From NCBI RefSeq assembly GCF_002572525.1, contig NZ_PDBS01000001.1, positions 248,001 to 312,000 of the forward strand: 64,000 nt of DNA. The letters are read 5' to 3'. This stretch comes from Natrinema sp. CBA1119. Lineage in GTDB: Archaea > Halobacteriota > Halobacteria > Halobacteriales > Natrialbaceae. Both the position numbers and the translations under genes were made by a program. The number at the start of each line of letters is the position of its first letter. Within the stretch, counting starts at the first letter, position 1. The notes beneath the pieces are model-generated. The model did not search any database. It was not told the origin of the DNA and worked only from the letters and a program-made list of their open reading frames with translations. Of this stretch, positions 7,314 to 16,400 are shown piece after piece.

Positions 7314-8096
7314 CTACCACTCCATGCCACCGTTGATCCCGAGGACCTGCCCGGTCATGTACTCCGCCTGATCGCCGACGAGGAACCGGACCATCCCGAC
7401 GATGTCCTCGGTCGTTGCGAACCGGCCCAGCGGAATATCTTCCCGGATCTTCTCCTGGACTCGCTCGGGAACCTTCTCGAGCATGTCCGTCTCCGTGAAA
7501 CCCGGTGCGACGCAGTTCGCCGTGGAGCCGTGGCTGGCCAACTCGAGGGCTAGCGTCCGGGTAAAGGCGAACAGGCCCCCCTTCGAGGTCGCATAGTTGG
7601 CCTGTCCGTAGTTGCCCTGCTGGCCGACGACGCTCGAGATGTTGATCAGTCGGCCGTGATCGGAGGTCTTGATGTCCTCGTAGAACGCTTTCGTGCAGTT
7701 GAACGTCCCGTTGAGGTTGACGTCGATAACGGTTTGCCAGTCCTCGTAGGTCATGTCCTCGAACGTGCGGTCGATCGTGATCCCCGCGTTGTTGACGAGG
7801 ACGTCGATCTCGCCCAGTTCCTCGTGAATCGTCTCGGCCATCCGTTCGACCTCCTGCGGTTCGGAGATGTCCGCCTGCACGGGGACGGACGTCTCGCCGT
7901 TGGCTTCGATCGTCTCCGTTACCTCCAGCGCGCGGTCCTCAGCCGATCGATAGTTCACTGCCACATCGGCCCCACTACGGGCGAATTCGAACGCGATCTC
8001 GCGACCGATCCCCCGTGAGGACCCGGTGACGAGACAGGTTCGGTCGGTCAGTGGACGGCGCTCCAGGGGCTCGAGGCGCTGCATCGTTTCGGCCAT
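7314..8096 (-). CDS. SDR-family 3-oxoacyl-ACP/acetoacetyl-CoA reductase (FabG/PhaB type)
   Basis: A short-chain dehydrogenase of about 260 aa with the full set of motifs: TGSSRGIG (NADP-binding TGxxxGxG), NNAG followed by the NVNLNGTF helix, INISSVVGQQGNYGQANYATSKGG with the catalytic Ser-Tyr-Lys (Y-x-x-x-K in YATSK), and VAPGFTETDM. Such enzymes reduce 3-ketoacyl-thioesters with NADPH; haloarchaea use them for polyhydroxyalkanoate precursor supply. The ATG at 8094-8096 is preferred over the GTG 12 bp upstream. A MaoC/PhaJ-type hydratase lies 12.7 kb away, but the PHA synthase is not in the window, so acetoacetyl-CoA specificity is only a possibility. Transcribed alone. Confidence 0.85.
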   Translation of the reverse strand: MAETMQRLEPLERRPLTDRTCLVTGSSRGIGREIAFEFARSGADVAVNYRSAEDRALEVTETIEANGETSVPVQADISEPQEVERMAETIHEELGEIDVLVNNAGITIDRTFEDMTYEDWQTVIDVNLNGTFNCTKAFYEDIKTSDHGRLINISSVVGQQGNYGQANYATSKGGLFAFTRTLALELASHGSTANCVAPGFTETDMLEKVPERVQEKIREDIPLGRFATTEDIVGMVRFLVGDQAEYMTGQVLGINGGMEW

Positions 8097-8178
8097 ACGG
8101 GTACCCACGTCGAGGGTCGTGTTAATGATTTGACCCTCGTTTCAGATTTCGTGAACGGGGGCTCAAGGACTCGATGGA

Positions 8179-8697
8179 TTACTCGAGCGACGAACAGAGA
8201 CAGAACTGCTCGATGTCGTGGTCGAACGTAACGACACGTTCGTGAACGGTCGCTGCCACCGATCGCATCGTACGCACTTGTGCCTCCGTCGTCACGGTCG
8301 TTCCGTAGTAGTGTTCGGTCCGACGAGCGTCGTACAGCGCTTTCAGCGAATCGATCGTTTCGTCTTCGAGCGGGACCTGCCCTTTCGCGAACTCGTACGG
8401 CGACGTGTGATTCCGCAGTTCGTTCACATCGGTTCCGGTCACCGCTAGTAGATATCCCTGAAACGTATGCTCGATAATGATAAACGAATGCTCCAGAATA
8501 GCTCCGTAGTAGTCACCGACGTCGTCGATTCGGTTCGTCAGTTCGAGAAGGCGACACGCTTTCTGGGTCTGGACTTCACCGTCGTCGGCGTCGGGAGCCG
8601 CGTTTAGTTCCGGTTCGAACGTCGGCCGACCGTGGGCGTGTCCGAAGGCGTCCGCGGCCGCGTCGATTCGCTCCAGTAGTTCGATGGGGTCACTCAT
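8179..8697 (-). CDS. HEPN-domain protein, likely toxin of an MNT-HEPN pair
   Basis: The 172-aa protein begins MSDPIELLERIDAAADAF and is almost all helical. Its central part has LTNRIDDVGDYYGAILEHSFIIIEHTFQGYLL, and its C-terminal part carries ALYDARRTEHYYG, an Arg...His-Tyr arrangement like the HEPN RNase/AMPylation-target motif. The ATG overlaps the stop of the upstream nucleotidyltransferase by 8 bp (ATGAGTGA). In known MNT-HEPN pairs the HEPN protein is an RNase toxin and the MNT neutralises it by AMPylating a tyrosine next to the active site; the YY after the His could be that target. Assignment rests mainly on the pairing and the motif, so moderate confidence. Confidence 0.75.
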   Translation of the reverse strand: MSDPIELLERIDAAADAFGHAHGRPTFEPELNAAPDADDGEVQTQKACRLLELTNRIDDVGDYYGAILEHSFIIIEHTFQGYLLAVTGTDVNELRNHTSPYEFAKGQVPLEDETIDSLKALYDARRTEHYYGTTVTTEAQVRTMRSVAATVHERVVTFDHDIEQFCLCSSLE

Positions 8698-9496
8698 CGG
8701 CGAGTACCTCCAGTTTGACCCGCTCGAGCGTTTCCGTGGATCGGAGCGTGATGCCTTCACCGAACAGTTTCTCGGCGTCGACCCGGTCCGATTGACCGAT
8801 AATCGATTGGGGTGTTTCGACGACCATCTCGAAGGAATACCGCTCTGCTGACGCCCATTGCTGGTCCTCAGCCTCGAGTCGGGTTTTGATCTCTCCCCAG
8901 TTGGAATCGAAGTCAGCAGCCGTCGCGTCCGCGGCCGCGACGGTCGGCGGGATCCGGAGATCAGCGAGACGGTTCGCGAGTTTGTTCGCTTCGTGTCGCC
9001 GTTGCAGGTGGTCCCCGTCGACGAGTATCCAGAGGTCGATATCCGACTGCCGGTCGGCCTCCCCGCGGGCGACGCTCCCGAACAGTACGATCCCTTCGAC
9101 GCGGTCGAGTTCATCGTCGATGTACTGTTGTGCGACGCGAACGGGCGTCTGAAATCGGGTCTGTGGGACGCTGCGTATCGGGTCGTTCGGCCGGTCGAGT
9201 CGCGTCCGGTTGATGTGGACCCGCCGCGCATTTCCCTCGTGAAACGTTTCGACGAGGTCGTTGGCCTCGAGTGCGTCGACCGCGTCCCGCGTCGCGCGCT
9301 CGCTCACCGGCGTCACCGTCGCGAGTTGGCGAACCGAAACGTCGATGTCGGGGTTATCGCTGAGGAAATTGAGAACGTGCGGGCCGGCACTGTGTTTGAA
9401 AAGCCCAGGATCCCGTACGGGAAGCGCTAACCCGATGGCGGCACCCGCCGATTCGTTCCGGTCGGTCGATCGATCTCCGGAACTGTGATGTTGCAT
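8690..9496 (-). CDS. Winged-helix/minimal nucleotidyltransferase fusion, MNT-type antitoxin
   Basis: 268 aa in two parts. Residues about 40-105 form a winged helix (VSVRQLATVTPVSERATRDAVDALEANDLVE followed by a wing GNARRVHINR). Residues about 125-220 form a nucleotidyltransferase core with GSVARGEADRQSDIDLWIL, which has the GSxxxG and DxD catalytic motifs of the Pol-beta superfamily. A longer C-terminal region follows. Free-standing MNT antitoxins are about 100-130 aa, so this is an expanded haloarchaeal version with its own DNA-binding domain, which could allow autoregulation of the pair. It overlaps the HEPN gene by 8 bp. A TATA-like ATATATAG tract is seen at 9519-9526 just upstream. Confidence 0.85.
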   Translation of the reverse strand: MQHHSSGDRSTDRNESAGAAIGLALPVRDPGLFKHSAGPHVLNFLSDNPDIDVSVRQLATVTPVSERATRDAVDALEANDLVETFHEGNARRVHINRTRLDRPNDPIRSVPQTRFQTPVRVAQQYIDDELDRVEGIVLFGSVARGEADRQSDIDLWILVDGDHLQRRHEANKLANRLADLRIPPTVAAADATAADFDSNWGEIKTRLEAEDQQWASAERYSFEMVVETPQSIIGQSDRVDAEKLFGEGITLRSTETLERVKLEVLADE

Positions 9497-9574
9497 GCGA
9501 CATCGTAGTTCGATGGCACATATATAGTTTATTACAAGCCACGGTTCCTGCCCCCGAGTCGACCGCGAACACGC

Positions 9575-10894
9575 TCAGTTCGTTGAGACGCGCTCGAGGA
9601 ACCGATCGAACGCCCCGCTCTCGGGATGGACGTGAACGTAGGTTCCCAGCGACTCGTACTCGGTCAATCCATCGTGGTCGCCGTCAATGCCGTCGCCACG
9701 AACCGTCTCGAAGGCGAAGCTGGCATCGCCGTCGACCGCGGCGCTCGAGTAGTGGAACTCGTGGCCCCGTATCGTCTCCCCGGCGTGTGCGGTCAGCGTT
9801 CCGCCGGTGGCCTCGAGTTCGACGTGATCGAGCGCCTGATAGCGGTCGTGCATGGTGACGTCTGCAGGGAGAATGCCGGCCATCTCGCTCCGTTCGCCGT
9901 CGACCGTCGTCAGCGACTGGCTCATCGCCATCAGGCCGCCGCACTCGCCGAGTACCGGCATCCCATCAGCCGCGAGGTCACCGAGCTCCGAGAGGGTGCC
10001 CGCCGACTCGAGTTCCGCGGCGTGGAGTTCGGGATAGCCGCCGGGAAGATAGACGGCATCCGCGTCCGGGACGGCGTCACCCGCGACTGGCGAGAACGTG
10101 ACCAGTTCGGCCCGCTCGCGGAACCGCTCGATCGTCGCGGGATACCGGAAGCAAAACGCGGCGTCGCTGGCGACGGCGATCGTGGCGTCGACCGATTCCG
10201 CGCTCGCGACGCTCGGCGACGGTGACTCGGGAGCGGGCGGCTCCCTCGCGACGTCCGCCAGCCGCTCGGCCGCGAGCGATTCGGCGGCCTCCCGCAGCGC
10301 GTCTCGCGGCAGCGCGGCCTCTGCCCCCATCTCGAGGCCCAGATGTCGGTCGGGAATCCCGAGGTCGTCGTTCGGCGGAATTCGACCGAAGAACTCCATG
10401 TCGTCTGGCAGCGCGTCGCGGATCCCCTGTTCGTGGCGACCGCCGTGGGCGCGCTGGGCGACGACGCCGGCGACCTCGATGTCCCGCCCGATCGTCTCGG
10501 CGTATTCGCGGAATCCCAGTGCGGTCGCCGCGACGCTCTCCATGCCCGCCTTCGCGTCGACCACGAGGACGACGGGGAGATCGAGCGCTTCGGCGACCAT
10601 CGCAGTACTCGAGCCGTCGCCGTCGTAGAGCCCCATGACTCCCTCGACGACGCAGACGTCGCCCTCGCCGCGCCGGTAGTTCCGACGGAGACCGTCCGCG
10701 CCCTCGAGCCAGCGATCGAGCGTGCGGGAGGGACGCCCCGCGATCGCTTCGTGATGGCTCGGATCGATGAAGTCCGGCCCCGCTTTGGCGGGCTGGACCT
10801 CGTGGCCGGCGTCCTCGAGGGCCTGCACGATCGACAGCGTCGCGACCGTCTTCCCGACGCCGGAGCTGACGCCGCCGAGGACGAACCCCTTCAT
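9575..10894 (-). CDS. cbiA: Cobyrinic acid a,c-diamide synthase (CbiA/CobB)
   Basis: 439 aa with the N-terminal dethiobiotin-synthetase-like ATPase fold (VLGGVSSGVGKTVATLSIVQAL, Walker A; AKAGPDFIDPSHHEA) and VVEGVMGLYDGD. A C-terminal class I glutamine amidotransferase domain has LPGGYPELHAAEL and VLGECGGLMAMSQSL, with the nucleophile Cys in GECGG and a partner His in RGHEFHYSS. The enzyme amidates the a and c side chains of cobyrinate using Gln and ATP. An Ala/Pro/Ser-rich linker lies between the domains near residue 225. It is a single-gene unit between the two cobalamin operons, and its upstream region shares a 14-bp motif with the cobN-chlID promoter. Confidence 0.94.
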   Translation of the reverse strand: MKGFVLGGVSSGVGKTVATLSIVQALEDAGHEVQPAKAGPDFIDPSHHEAIAGRPSRTLDRWLEGADGLRRNYRRGEGDVCVVEGVMGLYDGDGSSTAMVAEALDLPVVLVVDAKAGMESVAATALGFREYAETIGRDIEVAGVVAQRAHGGRHEQGIRDALPDDMEFFGRIPPNDDLGIPDRHLGLEMGAEAALPRDALREAAESLAAERLADVAREPPAPESPSPSVASAESVDATIAVASDAAFCFRYPATIERFRERAELVTFSPVAGDAVPDADAVYLPGGYPELHAAELESAGTLSELGDLAADGMPVLGECGGLMAMSQSLTTVDGERSEMAGILPADVTMHDRYQALDHVELEATGGTLTAHAGETIRGHEFHYSSAAVDGDASFAFETVRGDGIDGDHDGLTEYESLGTYVHVHPESGAFDRFLERVSTN

Positions 10895-10976
10895 GGTCCG
10901 CGTCCCGGGATCCGCTCCGCCGCTCCGGTGATCCGTTCGTATCGGGTTGTCGTCTCGAGGCCGTTCATCAATACGT

Positions 10977-10990
10977 TTGTATTAGAACAA
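10977..10990 (-). promoter_or_regulatory. Shared B12-gene motif upstream of cbiA
   Basis: The 14-mer TTGTATTAGAACAA also reads as TTGT-N6-ACAA. It lies 83 bp upstream of the cbiA start and matches 12 of 14 positions with the motif between cobN and chlID (TTGTATTAGCGCAA at 17410-17423). On the gene strand it includes CTAATACAA, which could be a promoter element. It is likely an operator or promoter element common to B12 genes. Confidence 0.55.
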
Positions 10991-11125
10991 CTAAACTTGA
11001 ATCCATCGGTGGCACCGACCGGTCAGATCACCGCTCATCGCAGCGACGATCCGCACTGATCGGATGGGGCCCCGGACAGATGGCCAGCGACACTCGCTCC
11101 AAGCGACATACTATCATATCAGGCA

Positions 11126-11168
11126 CAAAAGTCGTGTTTTGGAAATCGGGTTACAAAACGTCGTTTTG
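11126..11168 (+). promoter_or_regulatory. Paired CAAAA/TTTTG operator-like dyads
   Basis: CAAAA-N6-TTTTG at 11126-11141 and CAAAAC-GTC-GTTTTG at 11154-11168 are two dyads with centres 28 bp apart, about 65-110 bp before the start of the 55-aa gene. The paired palindromes stand out in AT content from their surroundings and look like binding sites for a dimeric regulator. Confidence 0.5.
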
Positions 11169-11233
11169 GCGACTGTTTTCGGACCACCGACGAACTTAAC
11201 CGCTCGAATCGGTTACGACCGCCCCCTCAAACT

Positions 11234-11401
11234 ATGAGTGAAGCAAACGGAACCGACACCGAACGGCACCTCCGCGAGGCGCTTCGTCACCTGGGTCAGG
11301 CACAGGACGACGATACTCTCAGGAAGACCAACGCCGTCGCGCTCGAGGAAGTGTCGAACACCGTCTCGTCGGTACTGCGCGAGTACGAAGGAGACGAATA
11401 G
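11234..11401 (+). CDS. Small acidic protein of unknown function (55 aa)
   Basis: Starts at the ATG in CTATGAGTGAAGC and encodes MSEANGTDTERHLREALRHL followed by a second helix rich in Leu and Val. Codon use has the strong C/G third-position bias of neighbouring genes, and a TATA-like ACTTAACC lies about 35 bp upstream, so it appears real. The composition predicts two amphipathic helices and no membrane segment or metal motif. I do not recognise the family with certainty; similar tiny acidic proteins are common in haloarchaea. Confidence 0.6.
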   Translation: MSEANGTDTERHLREALRHLGQAQDDDTLRKTNAVALEEVSNTVSSVLREYEGDE

Positions 11402-11518
11402 AACCGTTCACAGTCGATTTTTCGATGCCACAGGTCGTCTCTGAGTTCCGACCTCGAGCGATGTCTAGCCCTCTCCACGGTATGATTTAACATACCATGG
11501 TGTGTACGAACGATCGTG

Positions 11519-11740
11519 ATGCAGCCCGAAACCGACCACCCGTCGAACGCGGACGAACTGCGTAACAAAGACGAGACCGAGATCCCGATCGGCGAGGCCC
11601 AGGAGCCCGAGAGCCGCGGGAGCACCATGTGGCGCTGTCGGTCCTGCGGCGAGATGGGACGGCTCGAGGGGGAGCTGCCGGAGGCGTGTCCCGGGTGCGC
11701 CGCACCGCGGGAGGAACTGTACTACTGGGTTGCCGACTGA
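11519..11740 (+). CDS. Rubredoxin-like zinc-ribbon protein (DUF7130-like)
   Basis: 73 aa ending with MWRCRSCGEMGRLEG and CPGCAAPREELYYWVAD. This is one zinc ribbon made of CRSC and CPGC pairs, with the rubredoxin/rubrerythrin-type GxPxxCPxCGAP pattern. Haloarchaeal proteins with this ending are annotated as a rubrerythrin-like domain family. The ATG at 11519 is used in preference to the GTG just before it. An AT-rich TATGATTTAACATA at 11481-11494 provides a TATA element about 30 bp upstream, consistent with a leaderless message. Function unknown; electron transfer or a zinc structural role are both possible. Confidence 0.7.
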   Translation: MQPETDHPSNADELRNKDETEIPIGEAQEPESRGSTMWRCRSCGEMGRLEGELPEACPGCAAPREELYYWVAD

Positions 11741-11806
11741 CGGTCGCCCGGCGCTCGAGAACGGGGCCGTCTCGAACCGGACCGCGGCGAGACGACGACG
11801 CGACCG

Positions 11807-12646
11807 TTATACCGGCTGTCGCACCGCGAGCACAACCAGATCCGAAAACGGCGTGTCGTCTTTCCCGTTCCCCCCGGCGTGTTCTGCCAGTTCACCGAGC
11901 GTGAACCGGTGGATCTGTTCGCCCTCGTGGGTCAGCTTCTCGAGCACCAGCGCCTCGAGGTCGGGCTCAGCACCCTCCTCGAGCAGAAATTTCGCGATAT
12001 CGCCGGGCATCCGGTCGTACGGCCGGGGGAGCACGAGCAGGTGCCGGTCGTCGACCGTCGCTGCGGCGGCGAGTCGGTCCATGTCCGCCTCGAGGTCGCC
12101 GCTCTTGTGCAGCGTGACGAACTCGGTGTCCTCCATCGGCGTCCGGGCGCGGCTGGCGGCCATCTGGATCGAGGAGATACCGGGAATGACGCGAACCGAA
12201 ATTTCGGAATCGTGGCGTTCCACCGTATCCTGACGAGCTTGCGAGTCAGGGCTCGTGGAACTGCGTTCCACGGCGTCCTGGACCTTCCCGACGAACTGGT
12301 AGCCCGAGTGGTTCGGATCGCCCATCGCGACCGCGGTCCCCGACTCGCCGGCGGCGACGCGCTCGCCGAACGCCTCGAGGGCTTCGGCCTCGTCCTTGTA
12401 CCCGCAGGTCAGCAGGTCGGCGTCGGTCAGTTCCTCAACGAACTCGACGACGGTCGCGAAGCCGACGACGACGTCGGCCTCGCGGATCGCGCGCTCGCCG
12501 CGGGGGGTGAGATACTCCTGATTGCCAGGGCCGACGCCGACGGCGTAGACCGGGTCGTCGGCCGCTTCGTCGATATCTGACTCCGTCGCTCCCGCCGCAA
12601 ACGTCGCCGGATCCGGGCCAGCATCGAGATCGTACTCGCCGCTCAT
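11807..12646 (-). CDS. cbiE: CbiE cobalt-precorrin-7 C5-methyltransferase
   Basis: 279 aa, with a 30-aa acidic lead and then YAVGVGPGNQEYLTPRGERAI, the CbiE SAM loop. ADVVVGFATVVEFVEEL, TAVAMGDPNHSGYQFVGKV and RVIPGISSIQMAASRARTPMED follow; the last is diagnostic for CbiE. It methylates C5 before CbiT acts at C15. Between the GDP and PGISS motifs sits a polar insert (about 20 residues around RSSTSPDSQARQ) encoded by palindromes at 12212-12271 and not expected in the family. The start overlaps the cbiC stop by 4 bp. It is the last gene of the cobN operon. Confidence 0.92.
   Translation of the reverse strand: MSGEYDLDAGPDPATFAAGATESDIDEAADDPVYAVGVGPGNQEYLTPRGERAIREADVVVGFATVVEFVEELTDADLLTCGYKDEAEALEAFGERVAAGESGTAVAMGDPNHSGYQFVGKVQDAVERSSTSPDSQARQDTVERHDSEISVRVIPGISSIQMAASRARTPMEDTEFVTLHKSGDLEADMDRLAAAATVDDRHLLVLPRPYDRMPGDIAKFLLEEGAEPDLEALVLEKLTHEGEQIHRFTLGELAEHAGGNGKDDTPFSDLVVLAVRQPV
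12212..12271. repeat. Palindromic insert inside cbiE
   Basis: GTGG-CGTT-CCAC (12212-12223), CCTGAC with GTCAGG (12229-12250) and GTGGAAC-TGC-GTTCCAC (12255-12271) follow each other within the coding frame. They sit between two conserved methylase motifs and encode a hydrophilic loop. The design, short arms around a trinucleotide centre, resembles the element at the end of cbiT. Confidence 0.7.
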
Positions 12647-13395
12647 CGGTTCCGGCCGTCCGCGGCTCGCGTTTCGGCGTCGAGCTCGAGGTCGATTTCG
12701 TCGGTCCGGACGTCTTTCGCGACGTGAATCAGTTCGTTCGTCAGCGCCGCCGCCAGTCCGCTGCCGCCGCGGCGGCCGACGTTGGTGATCGCCGGCACAT
12801 CGTATTCTTCGCTGACTTCGCGGATGCGCTGGCGACTCTCTTCTGCCTTGACGAAGCCGACGGGGGTCGCGACGATGGCGGCCGGTCGAGTACCGTCCTC
12901 GATGCAGTCCGCCAGCGCGAAGGCGGCCGTCGGCGCGTTGCCGATCGTCGCGATCGCGCCGTCGTAGACGCCCTGCTTATCGAGCTCGAGCACCGAGGCC
13001 GCGGTCCGGGTCATTCCGGTCTCCTTCGCCAGTTCCGCACCGTTCCCGATCGCTTTCCGCTTCTCGCAGTTGTGGCCGCGACCGGTGATGCCGGCCTTCG
13101 ACATCGTGATGTCGGTGACGATGGTCGCCTCGTCGAGCACGGCTCGAGCGCCGGCCCGGACTGGCGCGTCCTCGTCGTCGCCGAGTTCGTCGCTGCCGGT
13201 GAACTCGATCAAGTGCTGAAACTCGATGTCGCCCATCGAGTGAACCGACTTCTGTCGGATTCGGTCGGCCAGCGTCTCGTCCGGCACGAACTGCCGGACG
13301 ATGTCCATGCTCGTCTCCGCGATGTCCATCGCGTTCTGCGTCGTTGCACCCAGATCGGCGTACTCGTTTTCGAACTCCTGTTGCTGGTCACTCAT
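12643..13395 (-). CDS. cbiC: CbiC cobalt-precorrin-8 methylmutase
   Basis: 250 aa with the CobH/CbiC signature: KSVHSMGDIEFQHLIEF, holding the catalytic His after SVH, then VTDITMSKAGITGR, IGNAPTAAFAL and PVGFVKAEESRQ. It moves the methyl group from C11 to C12, giving (hydrogeno)cobyrinate. Family length is about 210-230 aa; the extra residues are an N-terminal helix and a short Asp/Glu-rich C-terminus. The start codon overlaps the stop of a 23-codon ORF (ATGA), and the stop overlaps the cbiE start. All four units appear translationally coupled. Confidence 0.94.
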   Translation of the reverse strand: MSDQQQEFENEYADLGATTQNAMDIAETSMDIVRQFVPDETLADRIRQKSVHSMGDIEFQHLIEFTGSDELGDDEDAPVRAGARAVLDEATIVTDITMSKAGITGRGHNCEKRKAIGNGAELAKETGMTRTAASVLELDKQGVYDGAIATIGNAPTAAFALADCIEDGTRPAAIVATPVGFVKAEESRQRIREVSEEYDVPAITNVGRRGGSGLAAALTNELIHVAKDVRTDEIDLELDAETRAADGRNR

Positions 13396-13463
13396 CGGGA
13401 ATCACTCTGCGTGCCGCGGGTATCGTCAGTCGGCCGAACGCGTTCGCGCTCGCCGTCAGTCAT
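13392..13463 (-). CDS. Possible 23-aa coupling ORF between cobN and cbiC
   Basis: An ATG at 13461-13463 overlaps the cobN stop by 8 bases (ATGACTGA), and the frame runs 23 codons to a TGA that overlaps the cbiC ATG (ATGA). The peptide starts MTDGERERVRPTDD. It therefore bridges the 60-bp gap exactly, as a reinitiation relay would. The peptide has no recognisable domain. It may be a coupling device, a remnant, or chance, since ATGA overlaps are easy to form here. Confidence 0.4.
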   Translation of the reverse strand: MTDGERERVRPTDDTRGTQSDSR

Positions 13464-16400
13464 CGGTCGACACCTCCGCACCGACGCCCTCGTTTGTCGT
13501 CCGCGCCTCGAGGTCGCCTTCCACCTCGAGGTTCAGGTCTCGAAGCCGATCGATCGTCTCGTCGTCGGCGTCCCAGAGGTCACGCTCGATGGCCTCGAGA
13601 AGGGTGTCCGTAATGGACTCGAGCGCCCACGGGTTCACGTCGCGCATCCACTCCTGGCGATCCTCGTCGAAGGCGAACTTCTCGGCGACCTCCTCCCACA
13701 GCGTGTCCGAGACGACGCCGGTTGTCGCGTCCCAGCCCAGCGTCACATCGACCGTCGTCGAGAGGTCGCCCGCGCCCTTGTAGCCGTGTTCCTCCATGGA
13801 CTCGAGCCAGTCGGGGTTGAGCACGCGCGAGCGCATCGCCTTGCGGACCTTTTCCTCGTTCGTGTAGACGTCGACGTTGTCCGGGTCCGAGGAGTCGCCG
13901 ACGTAGGAGGCGGGCTCCTCGCCGGAAATCTCGCTCACGGCGGAGATGAAGCCGCCGTGGAAGGCGTACCAGTCCGAGGAGTCGAACTCGTCTTGCTCCA
14001 TCGTGTCCTCGATCTTGACCGTCGCGTCGACGCTCGAGAGGCGACGCTCGAAGGACGCGTGGGCGTCGGAAACCCGACCGCGCGAGCCCATCGCGTAGCC
14101 GCCCCACTGGACGTACACCTCGGCGAGGTCCGAGCGGTCGTCCCAGTTTCCCTCGTCGACGGCCTTGTTCGTCCCGGCACCGTAGCCGCCGGGCCGAGTC
14201 GTGAACACGCGGTGCTTCGCCGCTTTTCGTGCATCTGATTCGTCGAGGTCCTCCTGGTCCTGCAGTTCTTCGGCCTCCTCCTCGACGTGCTTTTTGACGT
14301 AGTTCATCTCGAGGGGCTCGTCGAGGTCGACCACGGCGTCGACGGCGTCGTGGATGACGCCCGCCGCGGCCGGGAACGCATCCCGAAAGAGGCCGGAGAC
14401 GCGCGTCGTCACGTCGACGCGGGGTCGGTCCAGTTCCTCGAGCGGGATCGGTTCGACATCGTCGATCCGCCCGGCGTCGGTCCACTGCGGTTCGACGCCC
14501 ATCATGGCCAGCACCTGGGCGATGGTCTCGCCGCGAGTGCGAACGGTCGGCGTTCCCCAGGCGACCACGCCGATCTCCTCGGGGTACTCGTCGTTTTCGC
14601 CGTGGTGGCGCTCGAGCACCCCTTCCGCGACTTCGCTCCCGACCTGCCAGGCTGCCTTGGCCGGCACCTTGCGCGGGTCGAGCGTGTAGAAGTTCCGCGC
14701 GGTCGGCAGCAGGTCGACGCCACCACGGGTCGGCGCGCCGGAGCCCCCCGGCTGCACGTACTCGCCCGAGAGGGCGTCCGCGGTTCTGGGGATCTCGTCT
14801 TCGGCCCCCTGTACGCGGGGCTGGGCCTCCTCGCAGATGTAGGCGAGGGCCTTCCGCAGGTCGTTGTGGGCCCCCGACTTCGCGCGTCCGTCGCCGATCG
14901 TCTCGAGGTCGACGATCAGGAGATTGACGTTCACCTCGTCCTCTGGATCGGCCTCGCGCCCCGAGACCGGGATGTCGAAGTCGTGTTCCGCGAGCGTTTC
15001 GATCAGGTCGACGCTGGTCTCGTAGACGACGTCCGCGGCCTCGGCGTAGGTCATCCCGAGATCCTCGGCGTACTCGCCGGGCGAGTCGAGCATCGTCTGA
15101 TACTCGACGCCGAGCGCACCGGCGACGCTCTCGCGAAGGCTCGGTGCGCCGGGGTTCTCGAGTCGCGTCAGGGCGACCAGATACTCGGTGAGACGTTCAT
15201 CCTCCGGCGGTTCTGACATCGTATGCAGCCCGAGCCGGATCTGCGTCGTCTTCACGTCCGTGAGGTATTCGTGGATTCGTTCGACCAGTTCGTCGATGTC
15301 GACCTCATCGCCCGACACGTCGCCTTCAGCGAGGCTCGAGCCGGCCTCGTCGGGCCCGCGAACGTCGGCCTTCTCGTCGATCGTCCCGGTAATACCCAAC
15401 TCGACGGCGAGGTCGAGTTCCTCGACTTTCTCGCGCATGAGGTCCTCGAGGTGCTGGCCGTCGTCGGCGCGGGCGTCCTCCATCCCGGCCTCGCGGTACT
15501 GGTTGGCGAGTTCCTCGAGTTCGGATAACTCGTCGTAGGTGCCCGCGTTCCGCATGACGGGCGTCAGATAGTCGACGATCGCGGCGTAGGAGCGGCGCTT
15601 GGCCTGGGTCCCCTCGCCGGGGTTATTGACGATGTACGGGTAGACGTTCGGGATGTCGTCGATCAGCTGATCCGGTGCGCTCTCGCCGTTCAGACCGACG
15701 GTCTTGCCCGGGAGCCACTCGAGGCTGCCATGGGTCCCCAGATGGACGACCGCGTCGGTCTCGAAGCTGTTGCGCAGCCAGCCGTAGAAGGCGTAGTAGT
15801 CGTGTGGGGGCTGCAGGTTCGAGTCGTGGTAGACCTTCGAGGGATCCATCCCGAACCCGCGCGGGGGCTGGACGGTGACCAGCACGTTCCCGAACTCGAC
15901 GCCCGGAATCGCGAACGGGCGGTCGGGGACCTCGCCCCACTCTTCGACGATATTCTCCTGAAAGCGCTCGTCGGCGTCGGCGAACCACTGCTCGTACGTG
16001 TCCGGTGAAACGACGTCGACCGAGAGGTCGCGGACGTCCTCCGGTGCGACCCAGCGGTCCTCGAGCGTGAGCTGTGCGGTCAGCTTCTCCACCAGCGACT
16101 GCCCGCTGTCGGGCATTTCATCGCCGAGGTCGTACCCACGCTCATCTAGTTCCTCGAGTAGATTGACCGTCGACTCCGGCGAATCGAGGCCGAACGCGGT
16201 CCCGATCCCGTCGTCGCTCGGCGGGTAGTTGTGGAGGACGACGGCGACCTGTTTGTCCTCGTTGGGCGTATGCCGTAACTCGGCCCAGTTGACCGCGAGC
16301 CGCGTCGCGTGATCGATCCGGTCCTCGATCGGGAAGTGATGTTTCGGCGCGGAGCCGATCCCGGCCTCGTCGTCGGTGCGCTCCTTCCCCGAGATGGGGT

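Larger units (their letters stand above)
10895..11233. other. Intergenic region with two sets of regulatory-like repeats
   Basis: 339 bp without a convincing gene between cbiA (leftward) and a small rightward gene. The cbiA-proximal part holds the TTGTATTAG-type motif (10977-10990). The distal part holds two CAAAA/TTTTG dyads (11126-11168) and a TATA-like ACTTAACC near 11194, about 35 bp before the next start codon. Confidence 0.6.
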
